Counted from the first letter of the stretch, positions 51,438 to 62,686 are shown. The stretch: DNA of 64,000 nucleotides from Amia ocellicauda (GCF_036373705.1 NC_089863.1:35038727-35102726); one strand, 5' to 3'. Program-made: numbers and translations. Notes: generated from the letters alone by a model not told the origin.

Positions 51438-53247
51438 TGTAGCGTAAGGTACACTTATAAAATTCAATTAAAGAAGTGAATTTATAGTATCACCTTATCA
51501 CGAATCCTGGAATCTTGTAGAACTCAATTTCTGTAATAATTGGACGCAGACACCAATTCCAAAGATATAAATTGTCAAATTTATTCAAAAACAAAGACTA
51601 AATGTAGCACTACATTAATTATACAAAAGGGAAAAACTAATTAAAATTCAACTCTAGATCAACAAATCAAAGACAAATCACTTCCGTGACCAAATCAAAG
51701 ACCATGGGATCGCATATGATAACACACAAATCATTAAACAAAAAAGGTTATAAACACATTGACTACAATACCGGTTAGTAAGACGAAGGTGAGTCTCTCA
51801 TTAGTATTGTTAGTCAGACATTCAATAACTATGCAGGTTAGTATTTATGTCAGGTAACTTCTCGTTATATATATATCAGTCTCATTAACGTTTAGGTGGA
51901 GAGAAAGATCCTATCATTACTTGTTACCACAATTTCCCTTAACTGATTATTATTCAATGATTAAGGATAGCCAGGGCCACCTATAATCTGGTGTCTATTA
52001 ACTTGTGTCAATTTCAGACTAAACAGTTAAACAGGAATGAGAAGATATTTCTCGGCGTTGACAGATTTTATTTCTAAAATTATCAACAAAACAGTTGAAT
52101 GCAACACACATTTATATTTAAGAAAACTAAATGATATAACACATTCTAGAGTTATGAATCACAGATTAACATTTCTAATTGATTTCTCAAATGTCATGAA
52201 TCACAAACTCCAAACTGTTAAACTTATGTGAACTTCGTCACAGAGAGGCCTCTCTGGCTTCGGGCTCAGATAACAGCACACGGCACGAGGTCCGTGTGGT
52301 TTGGAACAAAGGCAGTCCGGTTCGGCTTTGTCCAAGAACTTCCACTCAGTCGATGCACCTGGAAGTTGGGGTTTCGCGAATGTAGAGTCTTTTCCAAACA
52401 GATTTTCCACTGGTTTGAAGGCTCCAAGGTTGTGCACAAAATCTTCTTTGTAAGCAGGGTTCCACCGTAGTTACTTGAAGACAAAGTCTTTGAGGAAAGC
52501 AGGGCCCTGTTCGTTCCAAGGGTCAAGTTTCTTAAGACTCAAATAGCTATTTAAATGACTTTCGTATTCAGTCGACTTAGTCAATTGTCCAGCTGGATGG
52601 CTGGGCACAGGCGGGCAGCGCAGTCTGTAAAGTTCTTTATTTAATAAAGTCCTTTAAAAGAATTCTTCGTACGGCTCAATCTCCTTCTCCCAGTTTAACC
52701 CTTCTGTTGCTGGTAAAGACTTAGTTAGTTTCTGGTTCCGGTTCTGGCAACAGAGATACAAGTTGAGCTGTGGCAGCGAGTTACTGGTTTAGGTGAGAGA
52801 GAGAGATGCCGTGCGTTACCCTTTATACGCCTGTCAGATCAATAGGTGATTGGTTCTTTAGTTTGTGAGATTGGATTTCGGCTTCAGCCCCCAGTGTCCT
52901 ATTGGAGGGGGGCTTAATTTATGACTGATGTCAATCCATGCCATCTTTTGGAAATGCCGGTTGGCACGGGTTCGTAGCTCTGTGTCGGGATTTCGGCTCT
53001 CGTCTATTTCAAAGAGTTTTTATTTCCTACAGGCCCCCTTCCCCAGACATCTCACAGCAGGGATTCCAAGCTATTTGGCCCATTCTTGGTGCCATCCTCC
53101 CAAGACTGTCACTTTGATGTAAACCAGTTCACATGCTGATGAGTTAAGGAAATCTGATAAATTTGGGGGGGAGAGGTCTTCTTTAGATCAGTGCTTCAGC
53201 TCAGAGCTAAAATGCTCTTATCAGAATACACCCAACATAACGCTACA
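51438..53247 (-). mobile_element. Solo LTR of element A family
   Basis: A full-length inverted copy (1810 bp) of the LTR at 43341-45171, with the same TGTAGCG/CGCTACA ends and high identity throughout. No internal region lies on either side, so it is a solo LTR, likely young. No clear target-site duplication flanks it. It abuts Tc1/mariner sequence on the left only. Confidence 0.75.
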
Positions 53248-54480
53248 CTGGTTAATTCTGTTCTGGGAAAACCACAATCCTGCAGGTTTAATAAGTCTCT
53301 CTACACATCAGTCCCTGAGTACCTTCAACCAATGGTCATTTTGACCAATTAAGCCCAAGAATTGAGTCAATTAAGTTGTCATGGACTACCCAGTGAAGAC
53401 ATGAACTCACGACTAGGTCACACTGTGAGCTCACCAGAGCAGACATTACACTGAGCTCACTGTGAGCTCACTTAGCGCTTTTCCAGCGACATGGTGCCGG
53501 TGCTGGAGCCGGAGCTGCTGCTCGGCCTGGGATCCAGCTGATCTTTTTTGAACCGGCCCGCTTTTCCACCGGTTTTGACGTCACTGGATGTGGGCGTTCC
53601 CAAGCATGGAGTAGAAGTGGAGAAACACAGCAATAGTAATCAGCACCGAGGCGACTGCGTCTTTAAACCCCATTTAACATCACAATCAAACTCATTCCGC
53701 GTCTATGGCAAATCGTAACCCTAATGTTACAAATGTTCCCTAAACACCTATTTTGCAGGATCAATAAAAAATTATTAGGATTTTTTAAACTTTTACTGAC
53801 ACACATAGTTAATAGCAATGTGTTATAACTTTACCGAAAATAATAATCTGTATATCTTTAATTGTTTAGACGTTATTAAGATATAATGCATCTTTCACAT
53901 AGGGAACATTTGTAACATGTTAGGAAAAACAAACAAATGATTTGAAAATATTCATAATTACAGCATACAATTTGTCAGGCTTCATAACAATGGTATTTAT
54001 AACATACTCTGTAAAAATCAAGCAAATAGCATTTGTGGTTCACGAGAAAATATGTATATATAATCAAAGCTATCAGACTATAGCAGCCGGTGTATGAAGA
54101 CACATACGATTATACAGCATTATTTGGCAGCTTCGCAAGACCTAATTTTAAACGTTGTTGGTAAGTTAGATAATTAGTGGGGACCCGCTATTTGCAGTTC
54201 TTCCCCTCCATAATTGCTAAAATAAAGTTTTACTGACATTTTATTGACCCTACCACTGCATAGGGCACATCTGTAACATGAACGCTACTGAATGGCACAT
54301 ACATTGAAAACTACGGAGAACTGAGACAAATCCACTTTACACTTCATAAATAATCTTAAAACGTTTCCAACCAAGGCAACACCCACTTGAAATACGTTCA
54401 TTCTCATTTTTGGTAAACAAAAAGAGAGATTGTTACATATGTTCCCTATGATGCATCTACAGAGAGAGAGAGAGAGACAG
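53248..54480. repeat. Non-coding repeat-rich stretch
   Basis: No gene seen. At 53465-53600 a GC-rich segment with repeated GCTTTTCC and GGTGCCGGTGCTGGAGCC resembles the end of a fish DNA transposon. From 53715 to 54455 a motif close to GGGAACATTTGTAAC occurs four times, twice in each orientation (near 53722, 53898, 54259, 54434). This suggests a non-autonomous element with internal inverted repeats. Confidence 0.35.
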
Positions 54481-54499
54481 ACACTAACTCTCTCTCTCT

Positions 54500-55112
54500 C
54501 TCAGCTGGGAGTGTGTGGGAGGGGTCTGCAGTGAGCGGGAGTGCTGCTGAGAGCTCTGTCCTTTGGCTGCGTTGTTTTGTTGCTTTACTTTTTTCAGTTT
54601 GTTTATTTTGTCTTCTGTTTTCAGTGCTTTTCTTATTGTGGGGGAACAGGGGAGGGGAGGGGGGAGTACCGGTAGTTCTTCCCGGGTCGGGGGGTCGGAC
54701 CCCCTGAATGCGTCTTTTGAAAAACTGACCCGACGCCATGGAGTCAAGATCGCTCCGGTGCAGTTCTGCCCCCTAGAGCAGTGTGTGTTAGCGGTTGGGG
54801 AGGTAGCAGGGTGTGAAAATATCAAGTCTGCTGCCATTGTTATCTTCTTAAAAACCACTGATCTGCTCAATCAGCTAGTGGCTAATGGCACAGTGTTAGA
54901 CGACACTTTCACCCCGGTGTTGCCGCTCGCTGCTCCTGCCCGGAAGGTAACGCTGTCTAACGTCCCTCCGTTCATCCGCACCGGCTCGGGCAGCTGATGT
55001 CCGGCATTAAGAGGGTCCCGCTGGGCTGCAAAGCCCCGCAACTGAAACACGTCGTGTCCTTCCGAAGGCAGTTGTATATGATCCTCAATAACATCAATGA
55101 GGATCTTAATGT
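54500..55112 (+). mobile_element. Tx1-like LINE, 5' part with ORF1 start
   Basis: The leader is T-rich (GTTTGTTTATTTTGTCTTCT). It is followed by coding sequence typical of fish Tx1-like ORF1: FEKLTRRHGVKIAPVQFCP, NQLVANGTVLDDTFTPVLPL, KVTLSNVPPFI, then in another frame IKRVPLGCKAPQLKHVVSFR and YMILNN. A frameshift lies near 54985. The match stops near 55112, where BEN-gene sequence begins on the other strand. The zinc knuckle and the rest of ORF1 are absent. Retaining the 5' end but not the middle is unusual for a LINE and implies later rearrangement. Confidence 0.65.
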
Positions 55113-57219
55113 CTCCGAAGTTGGATCTCTCTTGCTGCCACCACCACGAAGATTGCTCTTTAGTAATGTTGGAAAGTCAAAGACAGCAACCGTCAGGGTT
55201 CTTGCATATGACGTATTCGTGCTGCACCTCTCTGCAAGGATCCAGGACAGTTTGTCAATGTAAACTCCAGTGCCTGGGAATATTTCCACCTAAAAGACAA
55301 TGGTAAATAAAAAACAAGTTTATCCCCAAACTATTCTTATATTATGTTAAGTGGAATACATTATCAGTAAGGCTGTGATTTTGTTACAGAAATGTGTTAT
55401 TAAAGACCACAGTATGTCTCAATTCTAAGTTTATTAATTTACAGACATAATAAAGTCAGTGAATCTGTGACACCCATAATTCAATTACATTCTTATTATC
55501 AACTATAACTATGAATATAACTGATAATGTAGCATCATTAGATTGTTTACAACCAATATTTGTTTTCAATATATATATTTTTACCTTGTCTTTGTAATAT
55601 TGTAGACCAAGAGTGTTATACCTGTTTTGGTGATTCTTTGTCAGATTCAGAACAATTTGCTGTGGGGCTGTCAGAACCACTTGATGGTGACACACTTTTG
55701 TCTTCATTGCTGATAAATGTGGCTTTTGTTACAATTTTTTTCAGATTGTCCAAAAGGTCTGGAATCTCTGGAGAAAAAAACCTTAGTATTAAATGATAAT
55801 CATTTCTAGTAATATATTTAATACAAAGTGAAAACAAAACCATCAATGCCTGCAATTATACTTGAGAGACTTGCTCTATGTTATTGGCAAACTGACCTTT
55901 TTGTGGGTCATTAACATTAGCTACGAAAAAAATAGAAGAGATAAAATACAAGAATTACCAGGTCTAATGTAATGCATATAGTCATTAATGTAGGATTATG
56001 AAGTTATGTTGAAAAACTTTATTTAATAATCAGTATTATTAAACTATTAGACAGTGCACATTAAGAGTCTGTATTGTGGTTCTAGATTACTTCAGTATGA
56101 TCAACTATAATACATTACTCTGGAATCTAAATTACTGAAGAATAACATTTATCAAGGTAAGGAATTATTTGCTATAAATAAAAAAACTTACCATCAACCA
56201 TACGGTTTCGAAGACATTGGTTTTCATTTTTAAGTCTTGTGTTTTCCTTTTCGAGCTGCTTAACTTTTTGCTGTAGCTCAACTTCACTGGACTCTTTAAA
56301 TGTCTGTAGAATATGACGGGATCTAATTCTTGAAGCTCCATCGGTTTTCTTTCTTATTTTGTGCTGTATTCAGAGAGGAAAAGAGTTTAAAATGAAAATA
56401 TATATATATATGAATATGATTAAAAAAAAACAATCCTGCAATACATTTATTTAATATTTGCAGTAATTATCTCACCGGTAACTGTGGTTCATCAAGGTCA
56501 CTATCATCTGAAATTTGAAGTTTTTTGTTTGGTTTAGGTACTCTCTTCATTTTAGGACAGGGCATTTTTGTTAGGTCATTAAGTTTTCTTCTTAGTTCGC
56601 CTTCTTTTCCTAAAATAAAAATAAAATAAATAAAACCCTGCATTATGTCCACAGATATTTGGGGGATTATATTTATTTGTCATAAAAATACTGTGCTTTG
56701 ACCATACAAATTAAGATGAACAGCCAACACTGAATCAAAACTGAAGTTAAATTATATCTGGTTTAATTTATTTTGTGATTTGGGGGATTTTATTGTAAAG
56801 CACAACACACAATAAATCGTTCTTACAAATGCCAGTCAAGTATGACGAGTTTTTAGCGCCCTCACCACCACCTACCATGTTATAAGAGTATGTTAGAAGT
56901 ACAACACATTAATAACTTAAACATTCATTTCAAATATACTGTGATTGTATATATCAAATAGCATGTAAAGACTTTAATGTTTTTTTTTTAAATAAACATT
57001 GTTACCAGTCATAATGATCTGCGCTTCATGGACAGGCCATCCACCTTTTGGAGGTTTGTTCGTGTCTCTCCACTCTGCTCTGAAGTTTCGAGTCGTCTCT
57101 TCGTCATCATCAGCAATGCTGAATAAATCAAAATTGCGAAAGCAAGCAGTGGGAATCACGCTGTAAGAGTCTTTGTCGACCCCGCTTTCCCACTTCACCA
57201 ACGCGTGCATCACCGCCAT
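54972..57219 (-). CDS. BEN-domain protein (BEND5-like), six exons
   Basis: Exons on the minus strand: 57219-57006, 56609-56476, 56363-56192, 55920-55897, 55767-55622, 55289-54972. All introns are GT-AG, phases agree, and the sum is 1008 nt (335 aa plus stop). The start is the ATG at 57219. Residues ~1-72 form an N-terminal module (MHALVKWESG, VIPTACFRNFDLF) like that of BEND5. Residues ~73-116 are basic and acidic. Residues ~135-165 form a coiled coil with Leu every seventh residue (LEKENTRLKNENQCLRNRM). Residues ~181-230 are Ser/Asp-rich. From ~231 a BEN domain begins (VEIFPGTGVYIDKLSWIL, YARTLTVAVFDFPTLLKSNL). After about residue 288 the frame runs into antisense LINE sequence, so the second half of the BEN domain is replaced by ~45 foreign residues. 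Family knowledge: BEN proteins bind DNA and act in chromatin and transcription. It may be host-derived or carried by a transposon. Function of this copy is uncertain. Confidence 0.65.
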
Positions 57220-57620
57220 ACTACCTTCACCTTCTCGTCTGTTTTTTCTGCGCCTTTTTCCCCCGACAAGTCACGGCACAAAAAACAGTCCCGCTCTGCA
57301 TTCTGGTACTTGGCGTTCTTAATAACACCAACAGGGTGTAATCGCATAGACCACTCGAGTATAAAGTACTACATATCCCATCTGTTACAGTTTTTTTTCT
57401 TCTTCTGAAACTGCAAGCGCACTACATAAAGTTTGGCAAATGAAGAAATTTGGATGATGACTTTACAATCTTATAAACAGTATTTAAGTAAACCTAGATA
57501 TGCAATTCCAAAAAGAACAGCATCGAGATGGAGAAACAGGATAAAAAAATAATAATACAATGTTTATACTTTTTGTATTTTAATTACAGTATGTAATTAT
57601 TGCCTTTTGATTTACATTTA
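57220..57620. promoter_or_regulatory. Possible shared promoter region
   Basis: Lies between the BEN-gene start (minus) and the first plus-strand exon-like segment at 57624. The part next to the BEN ATG has several CG dinucleotides and pyrimidine tracts. No clear TATA or initiator could be fixed. Divergent use is an inference from geometry. Confidence 0.2.
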
Positions 57621-57623
57621 CAG

Positions 57624-58646
57624 AAAAAGAACGGCGGCAAACGTGGACTACCCAACAAGAAGCAACAAAGTTACTAAAATATCAGATTCTCAGGTAAGCT
57701 TCATGCAGCCATACATGTATAATTATAAAATCAATCCAAAAAATAGACCTTGTTTACCCTACAACTGATTTGAGTGTTAATTCTATTTAAGATATAAAAA
57801 AATATTTTGTTTTCTGAACTAATAATCTGTGAACATTCTATTATCTCTATAATTTTAATAAATACATTTATTTTATTATTGGTGGAACATTATATTTTTC
57901 AGCTCAGATGATTTCACATACCATCAATTTTTCTGTTAATAAATGTGCAAAAACAAATCAGATGGATAGGCCCCTACATATGAACATTAAGTTAAAGGCC
58001 TAGAGTGAGTGTTCTTCACTTCCAGTCATGGCGGGCCACAATCCAGCTCTTTGTAACTCATCAACAACCAAAGACCTAGGAAAAGGGTTAAATGGCTTCA
58101 GTTAAGCCAATTAGGTAATTAAGAGCTCAACTGGAAAAAAAACAGCAGGCATAGGGGTACTTTAGGACCACAGTCACTGATATAACCTACAATGTTGTTG
58201 TAATGAAAATCAGCAGACAGTGTGCCTCCTCCAGGACTAAGGTTGAGAAGCACTGGTCTTGAAGACCACAATAACAATCGACCTCAAGGGCTAGGGATAT
58301 TCGAGGTGATGCTAAACCAGTCCTGAATGTTTAAATATAATGTTATTTTCTTGTAGTGTGCCGTTGCTGTTAATGCAACCAGTTATATTGAGCCATCAAA
58401 TACAGAAGCTGACGAAAGACATCAACATGTAAATTTAGTTGTAAATTTAAAGTGTGTGTGAAAAGTATTTTGTATATGGAGATTAACCCATAGTTTCACA
58501 GATAAATTGTGGACCAGTGATATTCAGGATCTTCAAAACAAGTCCTGAATGCTCAAACTTAACACTTCTTTTTTTAGAGTGTCGTTGCTGTCAATCCAGC
58601 CAGTGATGTGGAGCCATCAGATACAGAAGCTGATGAAAAACAACAT
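57624..58646 (+). other. Three exon-like segments, two of them a tandem duplicate
   Basis: 57624-57693 has acceptor TTTACAG and donor GTAAGC. 58357-58428 (72 nt) and 58578-58646 (69 nt) each lie between an acceptor and GTAAATTT and encode close relatives: VAVNATSYIEPSNTEADE and VAVNPASDVEPSDTEADE. Most differences fall at first and third codon positions, none at second positions in this frame. The preceding intronic sequence (GTCCTGAATG) is shared too, so a ~220-bp segment was duplicated. Phases allow all three, and the LINE-derived frame at 58734, to be joined in one reading frame. No homologue is recognised and no first exon was found. Confidence 0.35.
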
Positions 58647-58733
58647 GTAAATTTCCTAAATTAATATGGTGCATCAAAATACTTATTTAGCACTTTCAAC
58701 TGTTTCTTTGTGATTCCTAAAATTACTTTACAG

Positions 58734-59300
58734 GCTGGGGCTGGGGGAAGACACTGCGCCCGCCTGGAGAAGCCTGTACAAGCCCCCCTCAATAAGAGAG
58801 CTGGCAATCTGCAGTGGAGGGTGTTACACACCATTATTGCTGTCAATTCTTTTATTACTGTTCTTAACCCTGCTGTGTCCGACGCCTGCCCATTCTGTGC
58901 TCAGAGAGAGACCGTGTTTCACTGTTTCAGCACTTGCTCTCGGTTGTCACCCATTTTTAGTCTTTTAACTCGTCTTTTTACTGATCTTAACCTGATTTTT
59001 AACACAAAGGTTTTTATTTTAGGGGCGCGATACACCAGAAAGACCAAACATGTGGACCAGCTGGTAAACTTCTTGCTGGGCCAGGCTAAAATGGCCGTCT
59101 ATAAGACTAGGAAGAACAGAGTGTGTGGGGAGGGCAGTGAGGATGCAGTGAGAGTGTTTGCCATGCTGGTCAAGTGCAGAGTCAGACTAGAGTTTAACTA
59201 TTACAGGCTGATGAATGATTTGGAGAGTTTTGAACAGGTCTGGTGTATTAATGATGCCCTTTGTGAATTGTATGACGGGGAGTTGGTTTTTATTATGTAA
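58734..59300 (+). mobile_element. Tx1-like LINE, ORF2 3' end
   Basis: Encodes the C-terminal tail of a Tx1-like ORF2 protein: PLNKRAGNLQWRVLHTIIAV, a Cys/His cluster CPFCAQRETVFHCFSTC, then VDQLVNFLLGQAKMAVYKTR, ending in a stop at 59298-59300. The reverse transcriptase and endonuclease domains are absent. The upstream part (APAWRSLYKP) sits one base out of frame. It begins directly after a splice-acceptor-like TTTACAG. It may be the other end of the same LINE copy as 54500-55112, being the same type and orientation. Confidence 0.7.
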
Positions 59301-59510
59301 TTCATTTATAGGGTTTAGTATTTGATGGTTGTTTTGTTGTGTGTATTGGGTTGCTTTCTTTAAAAGTGTACAGATCAGTGGCGGAGTTAATGCTTGTTGG
59401 GGGGAGACAAACAAAGGGGAACACTATTTTTTATTTATTTATTTATTTTCTTTTGTATGAATTATTGCGTGTTGCAAACAGGCAATGAAGTCTGATAAAA
59501 GTCAAAAAGT
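59301..59510. other. LINE 3' flank, no gene seen
   Basis: Probable LINE 3' untranslated sequence followed by a T/A-rich stretch with TTTA repeats (59430-59450). No coding signal. Confidence 0.35.
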
Positions 59511-59677
59511 CTCTCTCTCTCTCACACACACACACACAGCCAGCAAGACACACAGAGCCAGCCAGCTCAGCGATGACATCACAAACATCTCTCTCAGGTG
59601 ACTCCTATGACATCACAGAGCACGTACATTCCGTTGCTTGCCGTCTGTCAACCACTCAGTCACTGCCAGCCAGACTG
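59511..59677 (-). repeat. Microsatellite plus dispersed repeat
   Basis: CT and CA runs (59511-59540) and CCAG repeats lead into 59563-59677, the inverted partner of the segment that flanks the 5S array at 39507-39619. Confidence 0.7.
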
Positions 59678-60040
59678 GCTGGCTGACTGGATGGTGGGGC
59701 TGCTTGCTGCTGCTGCGTACCTTAGCAAGCTTATTTGCTTGACCGGCCTTCCTCCTCCGCCCACATGCCCACCTATGTCCGATCTGCTGTTCACCTGGAT
59801 CACAGCTCCGCCCCAACAAGGCAGAGCCTCCCAAGAATGGTACAGACTCACCCACGATCCCCTCCACGGAAAGCTATAGCAAAAGGCAAAAGCATTATAC
59901 GTAATGAAGAGGAACCCGAGTCCAAGACGCATCCGACCAGCCATACATATTTGTGTGTATTAAAGATCACATTTTATTACATTTAGATTTTCTGTACTTT
60001 ATTACATCTTTTTGTGATTTTTAAATGTATTGTTTCTTTT
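59678..60040. other. No gene seen
   Basis: GC-richer sequence with CTGG/CTGC tracts, then an AT-rich tail. The short open frames lack recognisable families. Confidence 0.3.
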
Positions 60041-60044
60041 CCTT

Positions 60045-60260
60045 ATATATGTATGTATGTATGTATGTATGTGTGTGTGTGTCTGTGTGAAAGTGTATGT
60101 GTTTGTGTGTCTCTGTGTGAAAGTGAGTGTGTGTGTGTCTGTCTCTGTGTTTGTGTGTCTGTCTCTGTGTGAAAGTGAGTGTGTGTGCGTGTGTCTGTCT
60201 GTGAAAGTGTGTGTGTGTGTGTGGGTGTGACAGTGTGTATGAGTGTCTGTCTGTCATGTA
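60045..60260. repeat. TATG/GTGT/CTGT microsatellite
   Basis: Over 200 bp of TATG, TGTG and CTGT repeats broken by GTGAAAGTG. It lies directly upstream of a Tc1 transposase fragment, the same arrangement as at 63833-64000. Confidence 0.9.
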
Positions 60261-60271
60261 ACTCGCACATC

Positions 60272-60668
60272 TGTGAGGGCACCATTTTTGCAGAAAGAGA
60301 TGTACACATTTTGGAGCAACATATGCTGCCATCCAGACATCGTCTTTTCCAGGGACATCCCTGCATTTTTCAGCAGGATAACGCCAAACCACATTCTGCC
60401 CAGATTACAAGCGCATGGTTGCGTAGGCAGAGAGTGCGGGTGCTAGCATGGCCTGCCTGCAGTCCTGACCTGTCTCCGAATTGAGAATGTGTGGCGCACT
60501 ATGAAGTGCAAATTAAGACAACGAAGGCCCTGTGCAGTTGCGCAGCTGAGGAAATGCATAATGGATGAATGGGGGGAAATCCCACTTGCTAAACTTAACC
60601 AAGTGGTGTCTTCAGTGCCCAAGTGCTTAATAAGTGTTATTAAAAGAAAAGGTGATGTTACATAGTGG
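60272..60668 (+). mobile_element. Tc1-like transposase C-terminal half
   Basis: Encodes EGTIFAERDVHILEQHMLPS and FQQDNAKPHSAQITSAWL (second catalytic Asp of the DDE triad), then LAWPACSPDLSP. One extra base near 60481 shifts the frame. The next frame gives ENVWR (third catalytic residue, Glu) and, at its end, VVSSVPKCLISVIKRKGDVT and a stop at 60662-60664. The first catalytic Asp and the N-terminal HTH are missing, replaced by microsatellite. A dead copy. Confidence 0.75.
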
Positions 60669-60947
60669 TAAACAGTCGACTGTCCCAACTTTCTTGGTTT
60701 CTTTTCACTGCTAATGAGATGCTGTAGAGTGAGTTAGTTATATTGCTTTCAGGAGCTCTAATCGTATTGATGAGTTCATGCAGCATTTGTAATTGAATTT
60801 CAAAAAGAAATCCTTGCTGTCTGGCCTGTGTGTATGAGATGTACTCTGTCAATCTTTGGCTAACAACTGAAACATTGGTAGAACAGAAATGGCAACATAA
60901 AAAAGAAAAGTACATTTTAAAAGAGCACATGAAATAGGATGAATATA
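60669..60947 (-). other. Unassigned minus-strand open frame
   Basis: A 90-codon frame (60930-60658) with a hydrophilic helical stretch (RQQGFLFEIQLQMLHELINT). It could be an exon of an eroded transposon protein. No family recognised. Confidence 0.2.
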
Positions 60948-61699
60948 CAGTTTTTTACAATCACTTTGTCACTAATTTCAGAACCTTGATGTCATTTTTC
61001 AAAACTCTAGACACAAAACTCAAAACGGTCATCACTTGTAACACAGGCTGTCCAATGTTCAAAACATTGCATTGTGCATTCATATCTTTAAAGAAACCTT
61101 GCACTTGCAGACTTGTTGGTTCAAATAATTCATTTATCATGAAATACCATAGTAACATTTATTTAGATCACCCACACAGAAGATACCGATAGTTTCACTG
61201 TGTAGTTGTTCGTACAATCATTAAATATTGTAGTACAAAATATGTGATACATGTTTCATTATGGTACTACACATAAATACATCACTGTAAAAGGACTAGT
61301 AGAGAGAATACTACAGACACAGTGGAATCATTGAACAAAATCTGAAATGTATTGATGCAATACAATCAAATCACACCATAGGTTTCTTTGAAGCCATGCA
61401 ACAATAATTAGCTACAAAAAAGAACAAAACTACAGTAAAATGTCAACTGCAGTGTTCCTCACCTGGCTTAGTGTAAAACAAAGGATTGATTACTGTACTT
61501 CTGAATTTCCATCAGCCCTGTGTTCAGGTTCAGGTTCTCACAACCATTTTTCACAAGAGGCATCTTGAAACTGAACATACCTGAACATACTCAGTCATCA
61601 GCTGCTTCACTCTGTCTGCATTTCTTTCAAAAGGCACACTATACTCTGTGCTACACATTGGTATGCAGTATACAGTCATTTGACAATTGAGAGTAGCCT

Positions 61700-62115
61700 A
61701 ATGTTTAGTGCATGCTGAAGACTTGCCGCTTCTCAGTACGGAAATTTCTGATGATTGAGGCCACAGTTGATCCTGAGTTGATTCTGAGGTTTGATTGAAT
61801 CATTGTAGCTGCCTCAGTCATGGTCATTCCATGATTTACAACATGCTCTACAACTATTTCTCGGATTTCACTGGACACTATTTGCTGTTGCTGCCGCTGT
61901 CTGGTCCGTGGCCTTGTCCTCTACCACGTTCCCCCAACACCTCTCAAATGAGGCCCATGGCTGCCTCTCTGGTGAGGCCTAAGCCCTCCTCTATGACGAG
62001 GCCCACGACCACCTCTCAGAAGGGGTGCATGTCCCCTTCCATTCCTTTGACCACCACGTCTTCCTCCTCCCACTGCTTGACCTCTATTGTGACCTGGATG
62101 ACTTGCCGGCTCCAT
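61700..62115 (-). pseudogene. Transposase N-terminal region (GR-rich, HTH)
   Basis: On the minus strand the sequence begins MEPASHPGHNRG and continues with Gly/Arg-rich repeats. In a second frame it gives a helix-turn-helix-like SEIREIVVEHVVNHGMTMTE and STVASIIRNFRTEKR. This is the layout of Tc1/mariner-type transposases with RG-rich leaders found in fish. The two parts lie in different frames and the catalytic domain is missing. Confidence 0.55.
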
Positions 62116-62287
62116 GTTATCACTGTGTTGCTGGGGTGGATAGCACTCATTTCACTCGATACTCGTACCACAATGTGAAATCAATCATCAATAACCAGTT
62201 GGCAGTATTGGAAAAGCAATTACAAGGGCCTGCATACATACAGTAATGTCAAATCTGATGTGGAAGAACAATCATCTTCAACCAGGT

Positions 62288-62686
62288 TGGAGCGTTAGTT
62301 GCAATGCCTTTAATACACGCAGCGTGGAGAGGAACAGTGACTCAAGTAGATCCCAAAGTCGCTCTGCCTTCATTTTAACAGTCAGAGCTTTTATACACAA
62401 AAATCAAAGAGCTGGTTATAATCAGAAAGTCATTACTATGTTATCTTAAAAGTTAGCTATGCAGAATTTATATAATTATAGGACAGAGTTCATAGATCAA
62501 CACATGGATTAGGGAGCAGGCACTTCAATCATACTGTTTGACATTGTCTCCAAGATTCTCATCGTAAATAACAAACAGAAATCAAACTACCTTCTGGCCT
62601 GACCTTCTAGCTTGACCTTATCTTTCTTAAGTATACAAGAGAGAAAAACAGGTATTAGAGAAAAAATTTCTAACTTTCCTTCCACA
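62288..62686 (-). mobile_element. Solo LTR fossil, family C
   Basis: On the minus strand it runs from TGTGGAAGG to CGCTCCA with a TATA box (TGTATAAAAG near 62393-62402) and an ATTAAA signal near its 3' end, the order expected of a retroviral LTR. About 400 bp. A partial relative lies at 39784-40046. It is nested in the Tc1/mariner element close to the point where the left arm carries the ERV fossil. No clear target-site duplication. Confidence 0.5.

Noticed and set aside
60021-60392. Open frames on both strands over 60.0-60.4 kb upstream of the Tc1 fragment
   Set aside because: They are microsatellite translations. Only the part after 60272 matches transposase.
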